DNA of 64,000 nt from assembly GCF_003950315.1 (NCBI RefSeq), contig NZ_NGJT01000007.1, positions 1 to 64,000 on the forward strand, in the 5' to 3' direction. Shown in pieces: positions 33,959-42,970 of this stretch. The number at the start of each line of letters is the position of its first letter. Within the stretch, counting starts at the first letter, position 1. The translations under genes were made by a program, and so were the position numbers. The notes under the pieces were generated by a model. The model worked only from the letters and a program-made list of their open reading frames with translations. It ran no database searches and was not told where the DNA came from. This stretch comes from Vagococcus bubulae. Its GTDB lineage: Bacteria; Bacillota; Bacilli; Lactobacillales; Vagococcaceae.

Positions 33959-35099
33959 ACTAGCAGATGTATCCACTATTTATCACTCAGCTTTAAATTT
34001 GTTTCCATATTGGACAAGTAAAGAATTAGAGAAATGGAAACAGGCATACCTAGATACGATAAAAAAGACATTACTAAGTGACTCGCTTCCAGATTTTTAT
34101 CATCTATTATGTCATTTTACTGCTAAATTAGATGATGGGCATACCATGATTTATTTACCAAAAGAGTTTAAAACAGACTTAGTGTATCCTGTAATGTTCA
34201 ATATGATAGAAAACCAACTAGTGATAGTGAAAACAACTGAGGAGTATCAACACTATTTGTATTTACCTATTAAAAAAGTAAATGGATTGTCTGTTTCGGA
34301 CTTTTTAACAGAAATTAATTCTAAGTTTTGGTTTAGTAATGGAGTAGTATCACTTTACTATTATCAAAACTATTTGTTTTTTTTTCATCTTAATCAATTA
34401 TTAATAGAATTTTCCTCTAATGATAGCTTAGTGTTATCTCCTCAAAATAAAGAGACAGTTGTATGGGTACAAGAAAGAATGAACAAAGAAATAGTCATTG
34501 AAACAGATGCGATTATTATAATAAAAGAGAAGAATAAAATTTTGATAAAGCTTAATCATTTCTTGGAACAAGAAATAGTAACGGTTTTTTATCAATATAT
34601 GAATTTATATAAAGAATCGGATGAAATTATTTTTGATTTAAGAGGAAATATGGGTGGAAATTCAGGAATTGCTAATGATATCTGTGCAGCATTTTTTGAA
34701 GAGACATTTGAAACTGAGTTATCATTTTATCAAGTGCTAGATGCACAACGTTATGCGTCGGGTACACAGCTTTATTATAAAAGAGACATAATAGATGATA
34801 ATGACTATACTCAAACGTTAACTCACCAATATTTTGTAGAGGAAATTGATAAAGAAACAGTACCAAAAAATAAAGGACAACTTTTAAATAAACCTGTGAC
34901 TATCATACAAAATAGACAAACTTACTCATCAGCTGAAAATTTTGTGATGAATTTTTATAACAGACCTAATACGAGAATTATTGGAACATATTCAGCTGGA
35001 TCGACAGGTCAGCCGGCTTTGATCCCTCTTGAAACAGGGGGAACATTTATGGTGACAGCAAAAGGAGTTAGGATTCCCAATGGAAGAGTTATTGCATGA
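33948..35099 (+). CDS. S41 family peptidase, C-terminus lost by frameshift/deletion
   Basis: 383 residues of a C-terminal-processing-type (S41) protease. The N-terminal domain ends FTAKLDDGHTMIYLP; the catalytic core has DEIIFDLRGNMGGNSGIANDI and IIQNRQTYSSAENFVMNFYNRP with the serine in YSSAE. The reading frame stops right after VRIPNGRVIA, where intact homologues continue with a KPDI segment and a short tail. A tail-like sequence appears immediately downstream in the +1 frame (see next entry). It has no signal peptide, so it is cytosolic. Probably inactive or recently damaged. RBS GGAGGTAGG, translationally coupled to the S66 gene. Confidence 0.7.
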   Translation: MENRLADVSTIYHSALNLFPYWTSKELEKWKQAYLDTIKKTLLSDSLPDFYHLLCHFTAKLDDGHTMIYLPKEFKTDLVYPVMFNMIENQLVIVKTTEEYQHYLYLPIKKVNGLSVSDFLTEINSKFWFSNGVVSLYYYQNYLFFFHLNQLLIEFSSNDSLVLSPQNKETVVWVQERMNKEIVIETDAIIIIKEKNKILIKLNHFLEQEIVTVFYQYMNLYKESDEIIFDLRGNMGGNSGIANDICAAFFEETFETELSFYQVLDAQRYASGTQLYYKRDIIDDNDYTQTLTHQYFVEEIDKETVPKNKGQLLNKPVTIIQNRQTYSSAENFVMNFYNRPNTRIIGTYSAGSTGQPALIPLETGGTFMVTAKGVRIPNGRVIA

Positions 35100-35160
35100 T
35101 AAATTAAATGGTGAGGATAGATTATTAGACTATGCTTTACAAACTAACATTGATTTTTAA
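35080..35160 (+). pseudogene. Out-of-frame C-terminal tail of the S41 peptidase
   Basis: The +1 frame reads EELLHDKLNGEDRLLDYALQTNIDF then TAA. GEDRLLDYAL is the usual end of S41 enzymes of this group. It overlaps the end of the main frame, indicating a frameshift together with loss of the intervening KPDI segment. Confidence 0.6.
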
Positions 35161-35446
35161 GTAAATTGAGTGCATAGTTTAAATCAACATCTTCAGTTAT
35201 ATGACTAGGCGTCCAAGGAATATAAATATCAGGTTTTACACCTTAGTTAGTTCAATCAGTGTTAAATGAGCATCCTTATAGGTTTTTAAAAAATCCATTG
35301 TTAAATAATAAAATTCTTCATCAGAATTAATGAAGGAACTTGTTTGATGTGATTATTTTTGCTTCATTTTGTGGTAATTCTTTGCAACCTGGATAATCAT
35401 TACTCACTAACTCAATAATATCATTGGCAATTTTTTCGTAGGTCAT
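35144..35446 (-). pseudogene. Eroded second S41 peptidase, opposite orientation
   Basis: On the minus strand a start with a good RBS (GAGGTG, ATG 35446) opens MTYEKIANDIIELVSNDYPGCKEL, an S41 N-terminal helix. The frame then shifts: another frame continues SSFINSDEEFYYLTMDFLKTYKDAHLTLIELTK, the DGHL-type domain, and a third gives GVKPDIYIPWTPSHITEDVDLNYALNLLKNQC, the C-terminal segment. The whole catalytic core between them is missing. This remnant therefore keeps only the two ends of an S41 gene. It ends tail to tail with the S41 gene on the other strand. Confidence 0.7.
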
Positions 35447-35530
35447 ATTGGACACCTCGTTTATAGAATATAATAAGTTTACCAAACAATTCATTAAAAG
35501 TAAGTATTTTATTATAAAGGAGTGAAGAAA

Positions 35531-35914
35531 TTGGCATATCATTGTCAGTGTCTATGTGGAAAAGTTAACTATGATGTGATACTGGATAATTTAGATTTTA
35601 GTATTTGTCATTGTTCAATGTGTAGAAAAAATACTGGTGGAACAGGATTTTCATATTTTTATACTTATTGTCAACCTAATTTTTCTTCAAGTGATTTTCT
35701 ATCAACTTATAATGCTCAAAATATTGCAGAAAGAGTATTCTGTAATCAATGTGGCACATTACTATATTATAGACATTTTGAAAGTAATGGATATTGTATT
35801 CCGATAGGGATAGTAGACAACTTATCGGAAGAAAAAGTAAAATTAGTATCAGAATGGTATTATCAAGATAAACCGAGCTATTATGATTACAACGAAGAAA
35901 CAAAAAAATTTTAA
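35531..35914 (+). CDS. GFA-domain (CENP-V/GFA family) zinc protein
   Basis: About 127 residues. The zinc-binding cysteines are visible: CQCLCGKV at the N terminus, CHCSMCRKNTGG (CxxC) and CNQCGTLLYY (CxxC). This is the fold of glutathione-dependent formaldehyde-activating enzyme, but most small bacterial members are not proven formaldehyde enzymes. I favour TTG 35531 (MAYHCQC), because the AAAGGAG RBS is 9-10 bases before it; GTG 35522 would start within that RBS. Followed after 17 bases by the HIT protein gene, so likely co-transcribed. Confidence 0.82.
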   Translation: MAYHCQCLCGKVNYDVILDNLDFSICHCSMCRKNTGGTGFSYFYTYCQPNFSSSDFLSTYNAQNIAERVFCNQCGTLLYYRHFESNGYCIPIGIVDNLSEEKVKLVSEWYYQDKPSYYDYNEETKKF

Positions 35915-35931
35915 AAAAGGAGAAATAAACA

Positions 35932-36381
35932 ATGACATGGAGAGAAAATCGAATTAAGTCTGCACAAAATGGTACAAATCCAATGTTGATCAAAGAGATG
36001 ACAGGAGGCTTTTTAGTGTTTGGTGATGTTCAGTTTTTACCTGGATATTGTGTGCTATTACCAAAAAGAGAATTAAATTCACTAAATGATTTGTCATTAG
36101 AAGAAAGAGAATCTTTTTTATTAGATATGTCGCTAGTGGGAGATGCCTTGCTAAGTGTGTGTGGAGCTACTAGAGTAAACTACGATATTTTAGGTAATAC
36201 AGATAACTATCTGCATGCTCATATTTTTCCTAGATATGATTGGGAAGAAGAGGAAAGACGTAAAATGCCTGTATGGTTGTATGATAAATCAAATTGGAAT
36301 AACCCAGACACAGCCTATCAAGAAGAAAAACATGGAGAGATTCGTGCAAAAATAAAAGATTATCTAGACCAAAAAAGCTAA
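35932..36381 (+). CDS. HIT family hydrolase
   Basis: 149 residues, a histidine-triad nucleotide hydrolase. The core runs from NPMLIKEMTGGFLVFGDVQFLPGYCVLLPKRE to the active site YLHAHIFPRYDW, where the triad HxHxH reads H-A-H-I-F: the first and nucleophilic histidines are kept and the third is phenylalanine. Similar proteins are annotated as diadenosine polyphosphate hydrolases. AAAGGAG RBS. Convergent with a short minus-strand frame. Confidence 0.82.
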   Translation: MTWRENRIKSAQNGTNPMLIKEMTGGFLVFGDVQFLPGYCVLLPKRELNSLNDLSLEERESFLLDMSLVGDALLSVCGATRVNYDILGNTDNYLHAHIFPRYDWEEEERRKMPVWLYDKSNWNNPDTAYQEEKHGEIRAKIKDYLDQKS

Positions 36382-36572
36382 CTGTTCTTATCTAAATAAT
36401 CTAAAGACTTTTCAAAAAGGACTAAAAAAATAGAAAATAAAAGAATTGTCTGAACAGAAAGATACACAGAATCGACAAAATAATCAGTGATGGTTAAAGA
36501 GATGATATTTTGACAAAACGTTAAAAAAATGAACTCTTTCTTAGTAATCAGGTGAAAAATTGAATCTATCAA
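36378..36572 (-). other. Short hydrophobic reading frame, doubtful gene
   Basis: About 64 codons from TTG 36572 with no good RBS, predicted to be two hydrophobic segments (FIFLTFCQNIISLTITDYFV and VYLSVQTILLFSIFLVLFE). It lies in a patch of eroded genes and could be a remnant of a membrane protein or a chance frame. I do not recognise it. Confidence 0.25.
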
Positions 36573-36591
36573 AAAATCAATGATTAAATAA

Positions 36592-36864
36592 ATAACAAAA
36601 AATAAACCAAGTTCTTTTTCATCAGATGAGTTCTGTCAGATTTTAGATAAATTAGGAGCTACAGAGATGGTTGTTACAGGTTTAATGAGTAATGCCTGTA
36701 TTCAAGCAACGAGTAAAAGTGCATTAGAAAAGGGGTACAAGGTAACGCTCATTGAAGACGGACATGATTCTATCATTAAACCAATGAGAGGTGTTTTTAA
36801 TAAGATTTTACATAAAAAAGGTGCTAATTTGATAAGTTGTACGGAGTTTGTATCTGACAAATAA
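36592..36864 (+). pseudogene. Isochorismatase-like cysteine hydrolase, N-terminal half missing
   Basis: An open frame of about 90 codons after a stop at 36589, without a start until 36667. It reads KPSSFSSDEF...LDKLGATEMVVTGLMSNACIQATSKSALEKGY..LIEDGHDS, which corresponds to the second half of isochorismatase-family hydrolases, including the catalytic cysteine in TGLMSNACI. The Asp/Lys half (usually about 100 residues) is absent. A stable product is unlikely. Confidence 0.75.
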
Positions 36865-36898
36865 TGATTAAAAAAAATAGAAAATATTAGGTGACTAC

Positions 36899-37315
36899 AT
36901 GAAAGTAACAACATATGATTTAGAGGAAATCAGTGACGAACAACTAGTTATTGCGATGATTGTTGCAAGATATAAAGGAAAAAATGTTTACGTTCGCTAT
37001 AAAGATAGAACCACCTTTGAAATACCTGGTGGACATAGGGAATTAAATGAAACAATAGAGGAATGTGCTAAAAGAGAATTAATGGAAGAAACGGGTGCTA
37101 TTAAATTTATTCTTAAACCTTTGTTCATATTAGGAGTAGACAGAGAGGGAATTGAAGACTATGGGCAAGTCTATTCAGCAGAAATAGAGGAATTTTCAAC
37201 TAAATTAGAATATGAAATGGAAGAAGTTGTTTTCTTAGATGATGAACCAGAAGAAAATACCTATCCTGCTATTCAAAGTGCCATTAAAAATCGACTATCA
37301 AAAAAAGAATTATGA
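36899..37315 (+). CDS. NUDIX hydrolase
   Basis: 138 residues. The Nudix box GGHRELNETIEECAKRELMEETGA fits Gx5Ex7REUxEExGU, giving a metal-dependent pyrophosphohydrolase. The N-terminal strand VTTYDLEEISDEQLVIAMIVARYKG is typical of a small 8-oxo-dGTP-like or nucleoside diphosphate hydrolase, but substrate choice cannot be read. RBS evidence is weak (ATTAGGTG). It follows the truncated isochorismatase fragment. Confidence 0.88.
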   Translation: MKVTTYDLEEISDEQLVIAMIVARYKGKNVYVRYKDRTTFEIPGGHRELNETIEECAKRELMEETGAIKFILKPLFILGVDREGIEDYGQVYSAEIEEFSTKLEYEMEEVVFLDDEPEENTYPAIQSAIKNRLSKKEL

Positions 37316-37395
37316 GAATAAATGGCACACTATAGAGTGAAATGATGATGATTTCTGATATAATCAGTTTATATTATAGTCAAGGAGATTATTAA

Positions 37396-39312
37396 ATGAA
37401 ATTTGTTAACTTAAAGTGTTCAAATTGTGGTGGTAAATTAAAAATAATCAATAATCATCTAGCAAGGTGTAATTCCTGTCAGTCAGAGTTTATTATTGAT
37501 GATGAAAAAAATATTGTAAACAACTATATCATTCATAACCATACTAAAAAGAAAAAAACTAATTCATTGTTAATCGTTATTCTTTCAATTTTTGTCATAA
37601 CTAGCATAATGACCATCTTAATCTTGGGGATTGCCTCTAAGAGTACGGTGACTAAGGAGAATTTTAATACTAAGATTGTGGGGGATATTTATCAGTATCT
37701 TGAAAAACCTGAATCTGAGGCTGGAGTAGCTTTTGTCGAACAAGTTTTTCGAAAAAATATTGATAACATCAAACCTGAGGAGCTACAAAAAATTAAGTAT
37801 TTATCTGTTACATCTGATAGTCGTTCTGAGAATTGGAATTTAACTTATAGCTTTGAAGACTGGAGTAATCCTTTTGATGATTTTGAAACCAAAAAAATTG
37901 TTTTATCAACTGATCTAGCTTTAAATGCTCTAGATTTTACTAGTTTTAGTGGGTTAACATATTTGGATTTTAATAATACGTCTGATATAGAGGGAATGTA
38001 CGATGCTTTTTCTTTGAAAAATTTGGATAATTTAATATTTTATGGAGGTGATTTTAATCAATCTCTAGATGAAATTATAGATGCGTTACCTCAACCGAAA
38101 AAATTAAAATACCTAAAAGTACAAATTAGAAATGATAACCAACTTCATCGCTTACAAGAACTTACGAATTTAGAGAATTTAGACATTACTTACTTAGCTG
38201 AAGAAGTGACTGTTGCTAATATGAATGACCTTAATCAGCTTAAATCTCTTGCTATAAATGGTTATAACTTAAAGGATATTTCATGGCTATCCAATTTTAG
38301 TAAATTAACTAGTTTATCGCTTTCTAATGTATCAAAAATTTCTGATTATTCAAGTTTATATAGTTTGGCGAACTTAGAAAATTTATCGATCAATTCAGGT
38401 GATAAGTTAAACAACATTGATTTTGTAAAAAATATGCCTAAGTTAAAGAGACTATCTTTAGATAATACATTTATTCATGATACTAAAGACATTGCTAATA
38501 AAGAAACCATTATTTCTCTGCATTTAACAGGAAATCGTCAACTTAATAACATTGAAAGTATTTCGTCGTTAAAAAATTTAAAAAATCTTCACTTGGAATC
38601 TTATTCTGATAATATTCAAACAACTAACTTAAGCCATTTAGGAAATTTAACCGACGTTACTGTCTCTGGAAAATTTTTAGGACTTATAGACCAATCATCT
38701 AGTGTCAAAAAATTATTGGTTGTAAAAAGTAGTGATTTAGATCTAGGAATTTTGAGAAATATGTCCTCTTTGGAAACACTTATACTAAATGACGTTTCTG
38801 ATATGGTTAATTTATCTACGCTTAGTCACTTAGACAAATTAAAAAAATTGACCTTAGAAAAAAGTAAGATTAATTTTCATAGTAACTCTGAACAAATTGA
38901 TTTGATTCCCTCTGTTGAAGAATTAACACTGCTAGATTCAAGTTTAGTATTAGGAACATTAAATCAGTTACCTTTTCCAAATTTGAAATATTTTGAGATT
39001 GACCAAGAGTCAGACTTCTCCGTTAGAATTAATAATAAATATATGGCTTCTTCGGATTATGGATTGACTCTTTTACCAGATAAAATAAAAAATATAACCA
39101 ACTTGGAAACCTTAATTATACCTAATAGTCGATTAGATTCTTTAGACTTTATCAATGTTTTTAAAAAATTAAAAGTTTTAGATATATCGAATTCGTATAT
39201 AACTGATGTGACACCTTTAAATCAATTACAAGATTTAGAACTTTTAGATATTCGTAACACACCTGTTAAAAATAAGGATATTCTATCTAACAAAGTTTTT
39301 ATTATTAAGTAA
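37396..39312 (+). CDS. Zinc-ribbon, transmembrane, leucine-rich-repeat protein
   Basis: 638 residues with an unusual order. An N-terminal zinc ribbon has four cysteines (8 and 11 in CSNC; 25 and 28 in CNSC). A transmembrane helix spans about 57-80. After a linker the rest (about 190-635) is leucine-rich repeats of about 20-24 residues of internalin/SDS22 type (LSGLTYLDFNNT, LTNLENLDITYL, LKNLHLESYSD, LEKLKKLTL, LQDLELLDIRN). No LPXTG, lipobox or signal cleavage site is visible. If the zinc ribbon stays in the cytosol, the repeats lie outside. It has its own AT-rich promoter region and stands alone in an accessory stretch. Function unknown. Confidence 0.8.
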   Translation: MKFVNLKCSNCGGKLKIINNHLARCNSCQSEFIIDDEKNIVNNYIIHNHTKKKKTNSLLIVILSIFVITSIMTILILGIASKSTVTKENFNTKIVGDIYQYLEKPESEAGVAFVEQVFRKNIDNIKPEELQKIKYLSVTSDSRSENWNLTYSFEDWSNPFDDFETKKIVLSTDLALNALDFTSFSGLTYLDFNNTSDIEGMYDAFSLKNLDNLIFYGGDFNQSLDEIIDALPQPKKLKYLKVQIRNDNQLHRLQELTNLENLDITYLAEEVTVANMNDLNQLKSLAINGYNLKDISWLSNFSKLTSLSLSNVSKISDYSSLYSLANLENLSINSGDKLNNIDFVKNMPKLKRLSLDNTFIHDTKDIANKETIISLHLTGNRQLNNIESISSLKNLKNLHLESYSDNIQTTNLSHLGNLTDVTVSGKFLGLIDQSSSVKKLLVVKSSDLDLGILRNMSSLETLILNDVSDMVNLSTLSHLDKLKKLTLEKSKINFHSNSEQIDLIPSVEELTLLDSSLVLGTLNQLPFPNLKYFEIDQESDFSVRINNKYMASSDYGLTLLPDKIKNITNLETLIIPNSRLDSLDFINVFKKLKVLDISNSYITDVTPLNQLQDLELLDIRNTPVKNKDILSNKVFIIK

Positions 39313-39370
39313 AATAGTTTTAGAGTTAATATTTAGCTATTTAAAAAAGAATATTACTTTTTTCTATATC

Positions 39371-39413
39371 AAAAAAACCACATGAAACGAAAAGTCTCAT
39401 GTGGTTCCTTTTA
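39371..39413 (-). terminator. groESL terminator
   Basis: On the minus strand AACCACATGA pairs with TCATGTGGTT and is followed by a run of T. Confidence 0.9.
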
Positions 39414-39438
39414 TATCAATGTAAGTTTAAAACTTAGT

Positions 39439-41067
<1,629 letters not shown>

Positions 41068-41092
41068 TTATTGTTCACCTCATCATTTATTT

Positions 41093-41377
41093 TTATTCTA
41101 CGATTGCAATAATGTCTTTATCATGTAGTACTAAGTAATCTTCGCCAGCATCTGTTACTTCTTGTCCAGCGTATTTTTCAAATAGGACAGTTTGTCCAAC
41201 ACTTACAGATACGGATAATTTTGTCCCATTTTCTAAAGTACGGCCATCACCAACAGCAACAACTTCACCTGTTTGAGATTTTTCTTTTGAAGCTGATGTT
41301 AAAACTAGTCCACTGGCAGTTTTTTCTTCCGCTTCTTTTACTTTAATAACAACACGATCTCCTAATGGTTTTAACAA
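41093..41377 (-). CDS. groES: Co-chaperonin GroES
   Basis: 94 residues when started at TTG 41377, giving [26 protein letters not shown], the conserved GroES start. An ATG 15 bases upstream at 41392 overlaps the RBS (GGAGGG in ATGGAGGGATACACATTG) and would add five residues absent from relatives, so TTG is chosen. The mobile loop ([12 protein letters not shown]) and KYAGQEV roof elements are present. Confidence 0.95.
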   Translation of the reverse strand: MLKPLGDRVVIKVKEAEEKTASGLVLTSASKEKSQTGEVVAVGDGRTLENGTKLSVSVSVGQTVLFEKYAGQEVTDAGEDYLVLHDKDIIAIVE

Positions 41378-41405
41378 TGTGTATCCCTCCATAATTTTTA
41401 TATTT

Positions 41406-41472
41406 TTAGCACTCTTTAACTTTGAGTGCTAATCACATCTTTTATAATACAGATAAATGTTTTTTTTTGCAA
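41406..41472 (-). promoter_or_regulatory. groESL promoter with CIRCE (HrcA) operator
   Basis: TTAGCACTC-N9-GAGTGCTAA occupies 41406-41432, a perfect CIRCE. On the minus strand a promoter with -35 TTGCAA (41472-41467), 17-base spacer and -10 TATTAT (41449-41444) lies just upstream, so HrcA binding would cover the transcription start. Confidence 0.97.
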
Positions 41473-41521
41473 GTATTTTGATACAATAAGTAAAGAGATA
41501 AAACAGATAGGTGGAAATAAA

Positions 41522-42112
41522 ATGTCAATCAATCAAAATATGCTGTATACAAGTTTTCTTTACTTATTTTTATTAAATAGGTCGCTACTTTTTTCATTAA
41601 ATAATATTTCAACTATTCTGTTGTATACAGTGATATTAGTATTGATGCTACTGATTTATGTAAAAACTAATAAAGAACAAACATTAAATCATTCTGGGAC
41701 ATCATTAAAACAACTAGTTGCTTTAATAGTGATAGGTTTAATGATGAGTTTTTTGATTCAAATTATACTTATTTTTTTGACAACTTATTTTTTTCCTAAT
41801 TTAGTATTGGGAAATGATTTATCTGGAAACAACTCATTTAGTTTTATTCTCATTTCGGTTTTATTTAATCCTATCATGGAAGAGCTGGTTTTTCGGTTTA
41901 GTTTTGTCAATTGGGTTGGACAAAAATTACCTATTTGGCTTGGTATAGGTATTAGTTCATTGTTTTTTATGTTAATGCATGTAAATGGAAATCTTTTTAT
42001 TTATTTTTGTTTAGGACTCATTTTTTCTTATCTATATAAGATAAGTGGTACCATTATGACTTCTATTATGGTGCATATATTGCTTAATACGATTGTATTA
42101 TGGATCAATTAA
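41522..42112 (+). CDS. CPBP family intramembrane glutamic endopeptidase (YdiL-like)
   Basis: 196 residues from ATG 41522 (MSINQNML, RBS AGGTGG). A polytopic membrane protein with the three CPBP motifs: IMEELVFRF (EExxxR), FFMLMHVNGN (FxxxH) and HILLNTIV (HxxxN). Family members process prenylated or signal-like peptides and many contribute to bacteriocin immunity. B. subtilis YdiL, a close neighbour of groESL and rex, is the likely counterpart. Divergent from groESL and followed by a terminator. Confidence 0.88.
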   Translation: MSINQNMLYTSFLYLFLLNRSLLFSLNNISTILLYTVILVLMLLIYVKTNKEQTLNHSGTSLKQLVALIVIGLMMSFLIQIILIFLTTYFFPNLVLGNDLSGNNSFSFILISVLFNPIMEELVFRFSFVNWVGQKLPIWLGIGISSLFFMLMHVNGNLFIYFCLGLIFSYLYKISGTIMTSIMVHILLNTIVLWIN

Positions 42113-42145
42113 AAAAAGCTTAACGAAATGTCTCGTTAAGCTTTT
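42112..42145. terminator. Bidirectional terminator
   Basis: AAAAGCTTAACGA and TCGTTAAGCTTTT with A and T runs, between the convergent CPBP and rex genes. Confidence 0.92.
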
Positions 42146-42148
42146 TGA

Positions 42149-42784
42149 TTAATCTTCTTTATAGTTAGATAAGAAATAGATTAAGGTTTGCATTTCATTT
42201 GTTAAATCAACATTTTGAATTTGAACTTCTTTTGGCACATTGATTCTGATAGGGGTAAAATTCATAATCCCTTTAATACCAGCCTCAACCAATCTATCGG
42301 CATTTTCTTGTGCGTGTGTTGGTGGCACAGTTAAAATAGCGACATCAATATGTTGTGCGCGAATTTGTTCAACCATTTCATTGGCATTATAGACAGGAAC
42401 ACCATCAAGTATTCGGCCAACAATATCTGGATTAACATCAAATGCAGCACTAATACGAATGCTGTCACTTTGATGGAAACGATAGTTTAGTAATGCATGA
42501 CCTAAATTACCAACACCAACAAGAGCTACGTTTGTTAGACGGTCTTCATTTAATGTTTTAGCAAAAAAAGTCATCAAGCTTTCAACATCATAGCCGTAAC
42601 CACGTTTACCAAGTTCCCCAAAATATGAAAAGTCTCGGCGAATCGTAGCACTATCAACCTTGACAGCTTCGCTTAATTCAGTTGAAGATACCTTTTTTTT
42701 ACCTGAATCGAATAAAAATTTTAAATAACGATAATACAAAGGTAACCTTTTAGCAGTTGCCTTTGGAATAGTTGTGTCTTTCAT
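42149..42784 (-). CDS. rex: Redox-sensing repressor Rex
   Basis: 211 residues. The winged-helix N terminus ([61 protein letters not shown]) is nearly invariant, and the NAD(H)-binding Rossmann fold has [16 protein letters not shown]. Rex senses the NADH/NAD+ ratio and represses fermentation and anaerobic genes in Gram-positives. The start is ATG 42784. Neighbours (CPBP protease, groESL, ABC-F) recreate the B. subtilis ydiF-rex-ydiL-groESL order. See the candidate Rex boxes below. Confidence 0.97.
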   Translation of the reverse strand: MKDTTIPKATAKRLPLYYRYLKFLFDSGKKKVSSTELSEAVKVDSATIRRDFSYFGELGKRGYGYDVESLMTFFAKTLNEDRLTNVALVGVGNLGHALLNYRFHQSDSIRISAAFDVNPDIVGRILDGVPVYNANEMVEQIRAQHIDVAILTVPPTHAQENADRLVEAGIKGIMNFTPIRINVPKEVQIQNVDLTNEMQTLIYFLSNYKED

Positions 42785-42818
42785 AATAATTCCCTCACTT
42801 TTTTATCTTATACCCTAA

Positions 42819-42836
42819 TTGTTATAAAGTTCACGT
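42819..42836. promoter_or_regulatory. Weak Rex-box-like sequence upstream of rex
   Basis: TTGTTATAAAGTTCACGT matches the consensus TTGTKAAWWWWTTMACAA at 14 of 18 positions; the right half is imperfect. Autoregulation is possible but weakly supported. Confidence 0.3.
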
Positions 42837-42970
42837 TAATAGGATACCTTTACTACAACATAAAAGCAATTTTTACGCTTGAAATTGCGTAATGATGAAC
42901 GATAAATATACCAAACTTTCGAATGAATTTATGATAAACTGTTTTTAGAAGTTAAAATATGGAGGAAGTC

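Noticed and set aside
35100-37400. Defence or mobile island
   Set aside because: GFA, HIT, NUDIX and eroded peptidase genes show turnover, but no integrase, transposase, repeats or defence domains were seen.
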